A DNA stretch of 64,000 nt from Campanula takesimana (lineage: Eukaryota; Streptophyta; Magnoliopsida; Asterales; Campanulaceae). Each line of letters begins with the position of its first letter. The first letter of the stretch is position 1. The notes under the pieces were generated by a model. It did no database searches and had not been told where the DNA came from. It worked only from the letters and a program-made list of their open reading frames with translations. Both the position numbers and the translations under genes were made by a program. Positions 54,351 to 64,000 of this stretch are shown one piece after another. Where the stretch lies: positions 1,364,001 through 1,428,000 of the forward strand of contig JAOWBW010000113.1 in the NCBI GenBank assembly GCA_026119855.1. Direction: 5' to 3'.

Positions 54351-55154
54351 CGGGAGGGATGAACTGAGTTCTTCCATTTTCAACCCAAACCAAAACTAAA
54401 CCAAAATCCCACACTCCTAACTAGCATACTAAGGTACTAGAGCAACTTATGGGTCTAAAAGAACTCATATAACAACCAAAATCAAGATTAAATCCCAACA
54501 TTCAACAAAATCACCATTTTTATCCAAACCCAAAATAAATTCCAAATAAATTCTAAACTCAACCAAACTTCAAATATAACACATCAAGCATTATATAAAC
54601 ATGATATGAACATTTTAGCATAAAAATGGGGGAAAAGCAACTTACCCGGATTTTCTCAAAGTTGCCGGAACTCGAATATTTTTGGCTTCCTACGATCCTA
54701 TCGACGATCCAAACAAGATTCATGTTTTAAGAAATGGGAAATAATGAGAGGAAGATGATGGAAATGTAGAGAGAAGGGAGAAGAAAAACTTACCCAAATA
54801 TAGAGAGAGAGAGAGTGTGCGTGCTGGGAGAGAGAGGGATGAGAAGTGAGGGAGAAGGAGGGGAAAAGAGGGAGTAAGTAGGAGATTTACACATAGACCC
54901 CCTCCCCTACACACTAACTCAATCATCTTATTTTTCCCACTAACATTTAAGACTCAACACTTCTACACTAGCACAAATGACCCAAATAAAATGCTAGTCA
55001 TAATTTATTATAACACATAAAATACACACATAAATTATTAATTACATAATAATTTAAATAAATAAATAAGCAAATAAATAAATAGTAATTATTTATTACT
55101 AATAAAATAGAGCCTAGTTTTCGGGTCGTGACAACAAATAATCATTTATATTAA

Positions 55155-55330
55155 TTAGTGGGTAACCCGTGCACTGCACGGAAAACTAATTTACCAATTC
55201 TAATATTTTTTGTTTCTTTTATATTTTTATTTAACAGTATTAGTTAAACTTAAATCATAATAATTATATAATTTTTAAATATAATGAATAACTATAATAG
55301 TTAATTATTAATTGTTAAAATAAATATATG
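55155..55330 (-). mobile_element. Partial Helitron unit 4
   Basis: It repeats TTAGTGGGTAACCCGTGCAC TGCACGGAAAACTAATTTAC and following sequence of the units at 49374 and 49860, then loses similarity near 55330. Confidence 0.65.
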
Positions 55331-55716
55331 CTCACCACTATAATACTTTTTTTTTCCTCTCAAAATAAATGTTCATTTTAGCATTTCTAAATATACGACC
55401 TTTTTTGATAAAATTATACAAAACTTTCTTAATTAATAATAATGTTATTTGGTGTCATCAAAAGTATATATGTAAACAAAATATCTAAATATCAACTTTT
55501 TATTAGAATTTTCTAAAAACTCAAAAATGAACTTTTAATTTAAGATGGCAAAACTACAATAATATATTTGGACCATTAAGAATATGAAAATAAATAATCT
55601 AAACAAAAGCAACTTGATGGAGACTTTCTTATTCATTGGCTTTTAAGAACTAAAGAAAACAATAAAACATAAGACGTAGAATGTTTAACACAAATTTACA
55701 GCCTTTATTTAATATA

Positions 55717-55893
55717 CTCCTTCAGTCGTGAAATGATCTTCTCATTTGCCATTTGTTTTATCTCAAAAAGTTCTTTTCATTTCTACAATTTGGGCTTAAA
55801 TGTGCATAAACACAACATGACTATTGAAGCAAGTGTCATATTTTTAAAAATGTTTGAATAGTCAAATGGTAAATCATTTTGGAACGGAGGGAG
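55717..55893. mobile_element. Stowaway MITE with a second partial copy beside it
   Basis: Ends CTCCTTCAGTCGTGAAATGA and TCATTTTGGAACGGAGGGAG. About 30 bp further, 55920-56000 repeats its left half (TTCTCATTTCTACAATTTGG, CACAACATGACTATTGAAGC). Confidence 0.75.
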
Positions 55894-56004
55894 TGTATGA
55901 GATTTCTGTAAACAAAATTACTCCGTATGAAAGAATAAATTCTTCTCATTTCTACAATTTGGGCTTAAAGTGCATAAACACAACATGACTATTGAAGCAA
56001 TTGC

Positions 56005-56255
56005 CAAGCAATCATCATAAAGATGAGCAAATCAATCTACACATCATAGAGATGTTCCATCCATTCCAAGAAATATTCAATAAAAATCCACGCCACAACT
56101 CATTTGATCACAAAGGGATCATTTATACACGCTAGAGTGTTCCTCGGTACTCAATTAGGTTCATTAGAACAATCCTATTCAAAACCAGAAAATACTAGTA
56201 GTCTGATCAAGGTACTATGCGTGCGCCTGCTCAACAGCAGATTGCAGATTACTTC
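56005..56255 (-). mobile_element. Fragment of the long gypsy LTR
   Basis: It matches 59080-59345 in the same direction: ATCATCATAAAGATGA.CAAAT, TACACATCATAGAGATGTT, CACAAAGGGATCATTTA, CTAGAGTGTTCCTCGGTACTC and ACTAGTAGTCTGATCA. It may be what is left of the 3' LTR of the element at 57062-60289. Confidence 0.55.
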
Positions 56256-57060
56256 CTCAGAATTTAAACAATAGCATAATCCATATTAATAAAGCGTAAA
56301 TTATGACCGCGTAAATCAACTTCTTAACTGTGAAAAGCTAAAGAAGTTCTCCAACCCAATAACATTCACCTATGTGACTATAACTCCCAGTATTTCAATT
56401 ATAATGCCTTCTTTTTAGTAACACATTAAACCAAAAATACAATGTTAACCCAACATTTTAATACACAATGTCCCTTTAAATCCATATTATACCATCATCA
56501 TTACATTACTCCCATCTTCGGAAATTAAAACAATTCCAATGCGTTTCTCGTAGACGTACTAAATATAAAGAAACATTCTTATCAATAAATTCTCAAATTG
56601 AATCATCAATTCCTTTAACCCAATCGATGCCATGAAAACAATGATCTAATTATTCGCACCGAACATTGTACCCTAACAACTCAACTTAACCCAAGATTTC
56701 CTCAATTAATATGTACTATCAAAAAGGAACTTAAAATCTCACGAGGAATAAACACATCCTCCAGTTTAGTATAGACATTCCATTGTCAACCACCTAAGCT
56801 ACTACTCAGATTTCATATAAGAAATAATACGTATAACACCACTTAAGGAAACAGCCCCAAAATAAATTTAGGCAAATAGAGAATAGAAAGTATAACAACT
56901 CTCTTACGACAATCAACTACAGCATGATATTTCCTTATTCAAAATAATATCAAGATTGATAATAGTAGTACGACTACTTCGACAGATAAAACATGCCCAA
57001 TCTTAAGCACATAAGACTTCATCAGTAATCCTACACTCCCCATTAGGAGTAGATACTGGT
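56256..57060. other. AT-rich DNA, probably inner remains of the gypsy-like element
   Basis: No ORF, repeat or family motif could be recognised. Confidence 0.35.
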
Positions 57061-57061
57061 A

Positions 57062-57708
57062 TCATATACGACCACAACTCGGAAGAAAATAACGCAAATA
57101 AATGCACAAAAAGGTATGCATGAGATGCTTACTAGTGTACGTGCGCTCACATTCGAACATAATTAATACCTCCTGTAACTGTGGTAGCATCTTTTGTCTG
57201 TTGCTGATTAATTGCGAATACCATTTCTTGAGCCTTAGGTTCCCTTGTTGCATCTCTCTTCTGACCCTGTGAAGTACCGGCTCCAATTCCTTGTGGTTAA
57301 TTTCTGAACTTAGGACAATCTTTCCCAACTTACTTTTATCGCTTTACACCAATGCTCGGCAGTCCCTGATAGTTTATAAGCTGCAAACCGAAACCTATCT
57401 TCAACAGTACATACGAAAACATCAAATATTCTCTCCATAGATTCTATCCACTTTTCTGCCACAGTCACACCAGGCTCACTATCATATTCTATTGATCTCA
57501 TTTCTAGAAAGTGTTCCAGCCCATATCGTGGAGGTGCTTGCCCTTTTTCCGAACTCTGATCATTAATAACTTTCATAGCTGTTTCTAACATAATCTGAAA
57601 CATCTTACGGGCCTCATCCCGTGCTCCCTCATGATTCGAAGACCCAATCTGACCTTCACTACTCTTTGTTCCAGCCATTTTGAATAAGTACCTGCATAAA
57701 ATACTCAT
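57062..57708 (-). pseudogene. Ty3/gypsy-type gag, truncated
   Basis: The minus-strand ORF 57310-57708 probably starts at the internal Met near 57678 (MAGTKSSEGQIGSSN). It contains the gypsy gag core pattern: FLEMRSIEYDSEPGVTVAEK, WIESMERIFDVF, EDRFRFAAYKLSGTAEHWC. The following frame (57062-57328) overlaps it in another frame and contains coiled-coil-like QQGNLRLKKWYSQL. The zinc knuckle and everything downstream are absent. Confidence 0.72.
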
Positions 57709-58488
57709 CGTTACTCACCCCTAACACAACTACCCTCCTAGGTCATTCAAGTCCACCTATAATTCACTTAGAGCTAAACCATAGCTCTGATACCAACTGT
57801 CGCGACCCCAAACTGGGCCCCGCGAAACTGACGTCGACTTAAACAACCAAGTACCAAAATATAGAAGATAAAACTTCCTTTTTAACAAATACATCACAAA
57901 GGATGAAACATACTGTTTTGGGAAAACAAACCACACTCAATAATAACACAAGATTATAAGCTCCACAAGCTTAATACAAACCATACAACTTAGTGACATC
58001 AGATTTTGGTACTAAAAATCCCACACGGTTATACATTTACAACTCAATGCAAACCGGACATAAACCTACCCAAATACTTCCACAACCTCGACGTCCTCAC
58101 AACGATCACTCTGTCCTATCTGCTTGCTCTCCTGGAGATGAACAAATTAAACAAAGTGGAAATGGAATAATGTGAGATAATAAAATCTCAGTAAGCTACT
58201 CACATGCAACGAGATGGCATGGGAATAATGCAACATATAACATATATCTCAAACAATCTTTAACGTATAACAATTATCAGATTGCAGCGGAATTAAACAT
58301 TTAACAATAGAAACTAAGTCCATGTTAACCAATATAACAATATGTTTTAGAATACCATCTGGTTAGCATAAATAGCTAAAACTATATAACAATAATAGTT
58401 GAAGAAACTCAACTCACGTAACAGCACAAAAGCTGAATAGAACTCCCTGTAACATAATCATCAATAATAAGCGAGATAAAACCACGCT

Positions 58489-58875
58489 AATCATACCCCA
58501 AATCGCGGGAGAAGAATGATTCCAGTCATACTTAAGCGATTAGAACTCACGCTAGTTATACCCCAACACCGGGAGAAGAATAACTTTAGTCATACCCCAT
58601 AACCGGGAGAAGCACGACTCTCATTAAATAACTCTAGTCATACCCCAAAACCGGGAGAAGAAAGACATTAATTTACTTAACGGTTAGTATACACGTTTAG
58701 TTATACCCCAAAACGGGAGAAGAATAACTTTAGTCATACCCCATAACCGGGTGAAGAATGACTCTAAATAAATAACTCTAGTCATACCCCAAAACCGGGA
58801 GAAGAATGACATTAATTATACTCCGAGCGCGGGAGAATATAATTCTTGTTATACCCCAAGCACGGGAGAAGATAA
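58489..58875 (-). other. Array of nine constant-loop hairpins in the gypsy LTR
   Basis: Each unit has a loop close to ACCCCAAAACCGGGAGAAGA between short arms that change together: AATCAT/ATGATT (58489-58521), AGTTAT/ATAACT (58554-58585 and about 58699-58729), AGTCAT/ATGACT (about 58732-58763), GTCAT/ATGAC (about 58781-58810), AATTATA/TATAATT (about 58814-58843), GTTAT/ATAAC (about 58848-58875). Two further units (about 58587-58618 and 58636-58668) have a mismatch. Confidence 0.8.
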
Positions 58876-59316
58876 CGCATTACAAACATGTTCCAACTAT
58901 TCCATATAAAACATGGTCAAATTCCACATCATGCTTCTTATCAAATAATCATCACAAAGATGAATAAACCCATAATCTACATCATAAAGATGTTATAGAT
59001 ACCACAATAAGGGTACACAATTACACATCAAATTCTTGATCACAACGGACCATTTGTAAACATGAAATACTATCAATTAATCATCATAAAGATGAACAAA
59101 TCCCAATTCTACATCATAAAGATGTTTCATAAGTATTAAACAACGATTAGCCAAATCGCTCATTATAACTTATTTGTTCACAAAGGAACCATTTACCAAC
59201 GCTAGTGTGTTCCACGACACTCATTTAGGTCCAATATAATAAGCCTAGAAGCTTGGTTCAATATCAAAACTCGATCCCAGTCAAAACGGGAAAATACAAA
59301 CAGTCTGATGGGGGCA

Positions 59317-59560
59317 CCAGGCGCGCGCTTGGTCAATACCAGACGGGCGCGTGTTGGCAGGCGGGCGCGGGCTAAAACAGGCGTGCGCGCGGCCAGGCGG
59401 GCGCGAACAGGGCGCATACGGGCGCGCGAGCATGCAGGCGCGGGGAGAGGAACATACGCGCGGCCATGGGCGCAAAGGCCAACCAGGCGCGCGCTTGGGC
59501 AGAGCACGCGGGCGCATGTGTAGGCGGGCGCCTGGCACGCACCACGCGGGCGCCTGATAC
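59317..59560. repeat. GGGCGCG-rich minisatellite in the gypsy LTR
   Basis: About 240 bp built of GGCGCGCGC, GGGCGCG and CAGGCGGGCGCG motifs, with CpG everywhere, inside an AT-rich LTR. ORFs in several frames on both strands arise from it and are not genes. Confidence 0.88.
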
Positions 59561-60399
59561 TAATCAGAAAGAACCCAGAATCTGCAAATCGTCTGAACTC
59601 CTTCCATCCCAAACCCAAAACCAAAACTAATAATTTTAACTTACCAAAAGAGGTTCAAAACTGACTTTTAAGCTTAGGAAAGCTTACTAAAACAACAATA
59701 GCTCATTTATAACAAGATTTGAGTCAACTATAATTTAACCCAAAATTACCCAATTTATCAATAAATTCTAAATAAATTTCAATCTTCTCTAAACTCATCA
59801 AATCACTTCCCAAGCATCATAAATCAAAGTTATGAGCCTAAATATACAAAGAAGGGTGTAAGTAACTTACCTGGATTGAAACTAAAGTTCTCCAAACTTA
59901 GATTTTCTTGGCTCTATACGACCACCTTGACGATCTAAGCATTTTTCATAAAATGAGTATTAAGAGAAGAACACTAATGGAAGAATAGATGATGAAACAA
60001 TGGAAGAACTCTTACCTCTTCAATGTTGGATCCGGATGGTGAGAGAGAGAAATGAGAAAGTAAGAAGAAAGTGTTTATGCTTTCTCTAGGAGAAAGGGAG
60101 AGTTAACTAGTCAATAATCTCATTTCACTAAATTACGAAAATGCCACTGCTAGTATATTCATCCCAAAATTTCCTAAATTCTCATACTTACTCAATAACA
60201 ATTAACACTCAAATAATTAATAGCACAATTAAATCATATAAATGCTAAAATCATTAAATGAAAATAATTCACGGTTTCGGGTCATGACAGTTGTAACAAC
60301 ATAGTAATTGTTTTAGTGTTTAATTGTTTTAAATTAGAACCAATATTTTGGGGAAGACTCCTTTTGTGGAGACAATTTTTTTAAATGAATATGGTTGTT

Positions 60400-62596
60400 C
60401 CTTGTACTTGACACACATTAGTAAGAAGTTAGAAAATTTTGGTGGTCTCGACTTTAAGTGATGACAGCGAAATATGTTCTACTTGAACTTAGTGAGGTTT
60501 CTTAAAGAAGATCCTACAAAGTTTGGTGGAAATGAGATGGACGTTTAAGCCATGAGTGAGGTTGAAGCATGTGATTTCTTTTGCCCTTATCATGGAAGCA
60601 TGTGGAATTCATTTGCAAGAACTATGTTCTTAATGAGCTCTCCGGTACTCTTTATAGTGTTTAGAGAGAAAATGAATGGCAAAAGAATTGTGGGAGTCTT
60701 TTTACTACAACAATAAAATTGAGAATGCAGGTGCAATGATTAATTGTAAACCGTTTCCTTGTGTTAAATATTAGACTCCATAGACCGTAAAAAGTCAAAT
60801 GGAAGAGTTGAAATTGTCTTTCGTGAAATCCATGCCGAATGGATGGTGTTAATTATTCATGAAAAATTGAGAAATTACTTTTCACTTGGAAAGATTCAAG
60901 AAGAACCTCAAAAGTAAATGAATTAAAATAAATGGAAATCATGTACGGATGTCAAGTTCATGAAAAATGAACAAATGATACTTTGAGTGAAATAAATCAA
61001 AGTGACACTTTGAGTGAAATGGATTAAAGTAATGCTTTAAATGAAATAGATCAAAGTAACGTGTGTAAGTTAGTAAAGTCACTAGATGACTTGAAACAAG
61101 CACAAGATAATGGCATCAAAGCTTGATTTTATCATGAAAGAAAGTGGATTAATAAAAAATGACATGAATGGAAATGTCATGGCATTGATTAAATCTATCG
61201 AAGATATGTTGAACTTGAAAGAAGTTTGCTAATTTGACCGTTGCATTTAAAACTTCAAGAAGAACTCATGAATTTGCATTAAGCAAGCTATGATATAGTT
61301 CTTAAAAGTTTTGAAAAGGTCAAGAGATATGGGTTTAGTGGATATTATCCTCAAAGTGAAAATTTCTAAGAAATCTAATGGATAATTCTTGAGAAATTAG
61401 CAAGAATAATTTTGCAATGGCTCGAACCTAATATTCATGAGTCAACGTCTATTAAAAATAGAGCTGGCATTGTTTTTCAAGTTGAACACTCGAGAATTAG
61501 TGAATTGGCACACTAGTAATCCTAAATGTATAATGAGAGTACAAAGGTATTTGAGATACAATCGATATCAAAGATTACTCTGTAATGCTACATAGATATA
61601 GGAAATCAAAGAGCCAATGTCTACGAGTGGATTCGTATTCTTATAGCGGGAATAACTATATCATGGAAATTTTCTAAAGAAACAAATTATAAATAGATCC
61701 ATGGTGGAACCCAAATTTATAGCTATAGATAAATATGGTGAAAAGGCCGAGGGGCTACTCCAATTTATAGAAGATATTTCAAGGGATGAAACTTGTGTTA
61801 GCAATTGGTTGTATTGATCGAAGTCAATTGATGATCGATAGAACACAAAGCATTATGTATAATGGTAGGTCTAGACATGAAAGTCAATGACATAAAACTA
61901 TAAGAACTACTCTCTACTAATTAAAACTATAAGAACTACTCTCTACTAATTTGACTACGTCAAGTCAAAAGATAAATGGATCCGTTAACCAAAGGGTTAA
62001 ATAGAGAGGAAGTTGAAAGATTGACAAAGGGAATGGGCCTTAAGCCTATGAGAATTTAAACACAGCGGAAAACCCAACCTAACTGACCGGAGATCCTAAG
62101 ATCTAGGTTCAAAGGGACAACCTAACTGTTAAAAGACTTGTAGTGTCACTGTGGGGGTTAACCCCATACCCATTCCTAAAAATGACATCCCGAGATGAAT
62201 GAGGTTAAGCTTATGGCTTTTAATGATTTGTTAGAGGAATCACTTATATGAGGGAGAAGTGGGGCCGCTTCGAGGAGAATTGTGTGAGGCTCAATTCTTA
62301 GACCCTCTCATAGAACCATGCATTATGTTCCAGGGCCAAAAATGGACACAACTATGAGAATTGAATTGTGTTAGGGAGATACCTGTGTAGAGTATATGAT
62401 TGGCTATATAAAAAGCTGAACAGTTCAAGGACATCGTGTGTACTGATAAGCGAGTAAAATAAGTATACTTCTACAAGGAAAGGTTCAAAGGGCAACCCCT
62501 ACCTATCCAATGTGGGTAACCCCTACCTATCCAATGTGGGTTTCAACTGTTAGACTTTATCACCAAATTCTTCATCATTTCCTTCATGTGGGAGAT
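60400..62596 (+). pseudogene. Decayed Ty1/copia body, internally deleted
   Basis: Traces of copia gag lie at 60470-60900 (FLKEDPPKFGG-like, YVLNELSGTLYSV, GKELWES). RNase H traces lie near 61815-62040 (CIDRSQ, RTQSIMYNGRSRH, then NREEVERLTKGMGLKP-like). No integrase or reverse transcriptase core is readable, so most of pol is deleted. ATGTGGGAGAT at 62586-62596 is the likely polypurine tract. A duplicated block GGGCAACCCCTACCTATCC / GGGTAACCCCTACCTATCC lies near 62490-62530. Confidence 0.6.
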
Positions 62597-63590
62597 TGTT
62601 GGGAAAATGTGTATTTTGTGAAGGAAATATGATTTATTTTCGTGATATATATTTTGTCAAATGAAAATATTAATTGTGGGTTTGTGTTTAGCTCCATGAG
62701 AACATTGAGAAAATGTATTTATTTGTCCAATTTTATGTTTGGATGAATAAGACTTTAAGGCTTGAAGTTGGAAAAATAGTTCATCTCATTTAAACTAGAA
62801 TGTCAAATGACTAGTTCATCTCATTTGAACTAGAATGTCAAGTGACTAGCCTTATCTCCAAAATTAATAAAGGACATATGGATTGAGTTTACCCTTTGAT
62901 TAATTTGGGAGATTGAATGGTTCTTGGTTGGACTATAAAAGGAGCAACAACCATTTGTGATCACACAATAAAAGTAACACAAAAGATACACAAAAAGTGT
63001 TCCAAAATATCCACATTCATGCTTTCGTTGCATTTTAATCATTTCTTCCTTTGGTGTACTATATTGCATTTGGTGGTGATACTGTCCAGGCACAAAACAA
63101 TTCGCTGGAGTCTCAAGGTGCTGGGAATCGTCCGGTTTGTGCGAGTTATCCTAGGAGACTAGCGTCCATCAACAACCTCTAGCACCATTGGTGAGGGAGC
63201 GAATAAGTCTTAAGGACAGTGTATTTAACACACTGCTCAGCACAAAGAAGCTATTATCGGTTTCAGTTTGCTATTTTCAATTTATGTTTCATTTTCAGTT
63301 CTCATTTTATTTAGTATTTTATCATGTAATTTCGTTTCTTTCTTGTAATTTCTTCCTACAAAGGGTGGTTTGGATTTATTTCCCACGTGAGATACCAACC
63401 AACCCATTTAATCTTTGTGAAAAAAAGCACTAAATGTCAATCTTTGAAGTCTTAAAACTATGAATTTAATTCATACTTTGGCTTTCACCAAAATAAAAAT
63501 TTTCCTCATGCTACATCATACAATTTATATCAACATTGAATATGGTCAAACTCAAAGAGACCCACAAATGTGAACCACCCAAGTTGACCA
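62597..63590 (+). mobile_element. 3' LTR of the decayed copia element (end uncertain)
   Basis: It starts TGTTGGGAAAATG after the polypurine tract. A good TATA box, CTATAAAAGGAGC, lies at 62934-62946. GTTCATCTCATTT.AACTAGAATGTCAA occurs twice (62780-62840). The 5' LTR is not in the window and I could not fix the right end; two ORFs inside are not supported as genes. Confidence 0.55.
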
Positions 63591-63605
63591 AATGCAGAAT
63601 TTCCA

Positions 63606-63650
63606 ACATTTAGTATGCCCCGTCGATTATCGACGGGTTACATAACAAAC
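63606..63650 (+). mobile_element. Helitron-like 3' hairpin
   Basis: CCCGTCGATTATCGACGGG followed by TTACATAAC resembles, on the other strand, the Helitron terminus at 48971-49000. The CTRR end is not intact. Confidence 0.5.
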
Positions 63651-64000
63651 ACCGGAAAATTGGGAAAACATTTGCAAAAGTTGTTTTACGCGAAACGCTC
63701 ATTTTTTGAATTCAAGCTTAATTAGCTAATTTGAGCATATTCTTATTCCTCTTTCCTTTTTTTTTTTAAGTTTGGATATTATGTTTGCAATATTTATCTA
63801 TAAATTATTTTTAATAACTAATTAAATACATTGCTATATTGTTTTTAAAATTTTCATTTATCCCAAAAAATTGGTAAAATATTTCTAAAAGTCATTTTTA
63901 ATTACCTTTTTTTTTATTTCATTAAAACTATATCAACTTAATCTCATTACAAACACAATTGGCTAAGTACAAATTACAATTTTTTTATCAACTACAAAAA
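63651..64000. other. AT-rich DNA at the window end
   Basis: No gene or recognisable repeat seen. Confidence 0.4.

Larger units (their letters stand above)
51909..55133 (-). mobile_element. 3.2-kb solo LTR of a long-LTR gypsy-like element
   Basis: The + strand runs from TATCACACCCCGG to TTTTCGGGTCGTGACA, with ACAAA on both sides (51904-51908 and 55134-55138). It is related to 57799-60289 at both ends and around GTGAGAT..ATCTCAGTAAGTTAC (52289-52313). Inside are TCATAAAGAG-type repeats (52970-53250), a GC-rich array (54220-54350) and a purine-rich strand near 54740-54880. The first base pair TG is mutated to TA. The LTR alone, with target duplications, shows loss of the body by LTR recombination. 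Confidence 0.85.
49860..55154 (-). mobile_element. Helitron 3' end, tandem unit 3, interrupted twice
   Basis: The unit begins TTAGTGGGTAACCCGTGCAC, is cut by a foldback element (49880-51463) inside its hairpin, resumes at 51464, is cut again by a solo LTR at 51909, and ends at 55154. Without the inserts it is about 472 bp, close to unit 2. A further partial unit starts at 55155. Confidence 0.7.
57062..60289 (-). mobile_element. 5' part of a Ty3/gypsy-like retrotransposon (LTR, primer-binding site, gag)
   Basis: The 5' LTR is 57799-60289 (2,491 bp; on the minus strand TGTCATGACCCGAAAC.. to ..GGGGTCGCGACA). Next to it the minus strand reads TGGTATCAGAGC (57785-57796), the initiator methionine tRNA site. 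Gag follows. Protease, reverse transcriptase and integrase are missing, and only a fragment of the other LTR may remain at 56005-56255. Confidence 0.82.

Noticed and set aside
59202..59624. Long overlapping ORFs on both strands (up to 140 codons)
   Set aside because: They arise because the GGGCGCG minisatellite lacks stop codons in many frames. The proteins are Arg/Ala/Pro-rich low complexity with no domain.
48971..63650. A single 14.7-kb element bounded by inverted CCCGTCGAT..ATCGACGGG ends
   Set aside because: The two hairpins look like Helitron 3' ends in opposite directions. The inner sequence is explained by several independent insertions, the right one lacks a proper CTRR end, and no target duplication supports one large element.

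Overview
This window looks like nuclear DNA of a flowering plant, most likely a eudicot. It is AT-rich, has spliced genes with GT-AG introns, and is dense with Stowaway (CTCCCTCCGTCCC), hAT and Tourist MITEs and long LTR retrotransposons. It also holds a plant-only S1-type secreted protein gene and a SHORT-ROOT-type GRAS gene. I cannot name the species from the sequence.

Host genes, all on the + strand. (1) A small secreted S1/SPH-type protein at 917-1381. (2) An eight-exon ASCH-domain gene from 15511 to 24548. I assembled it by eye; all splice phases agree and give 301 residues. Its first intron has grown to about 4.5 kb through a solo LTR and several MITEs. (3) A three-exon gene for a 98-residue protein of a family I do not recognise, 25344-29245. 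(4) An intronless GRAS gene, 33308-34570, closest to SHORT-ROOT, with a Stowaway MITE ending 98 bp before its ATG. There are also gene relics: a copy of the ASCH last exon (525-667), a lone exon-like block (29365-29451), two C-terminal exons of a CDK-like kinase (39464-41538), an unidentified reading frame split by a copia element (about 41630-48095), and a NYN-like fragment (48742-48965, minus).

Transposon layout. 3268-13194 is a complete but broken Sirevirus-type Ty1/copia element with near-identical LTRs, CTATC target duplications, an unusual two-part gag and a 3' accessory ORF followed by repeated polypurine tracts. 16380-18430, 36293-about 38460 and 51909-55133 are solo or truncated LTRs of long-LTR Ty3/gypsy-like elements. 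57062-60289 is the 5' part of such an element (LTR, primer-binding site, gag) on the minus strand. 41658-47800 is a decayed copia element on the minus strand with perfect target duplications. 40577-41040 is another solo LTR. 48971-55330 is a tandem run of Helitron 3' ends into which a long-arm Mutator-like foldback element (49880-51463) and a solo LTR were later inserted. 30243-31985 is a candidate Pack-MULE. 60400 to about 63600 is a decayed copia element with a 3' LTR.

The most interesting signal is in the long gypsy-type LTRs. Each carries arrays of short inverted repeats in which the loop is nearly constant while the stem sequence changes on both sides together (58489-58875, 17750-17952, 36759-37004). 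A further hairpin sits at what appears to be one homologous place in all four LTRs. The paired changes suggest that folding itself was kept or repeatedly regenerated. In addition, three LTR elements each hold a CpG-rich palindromic or minisatellite array (46514-46940, 54220-54350, 59317-59560).
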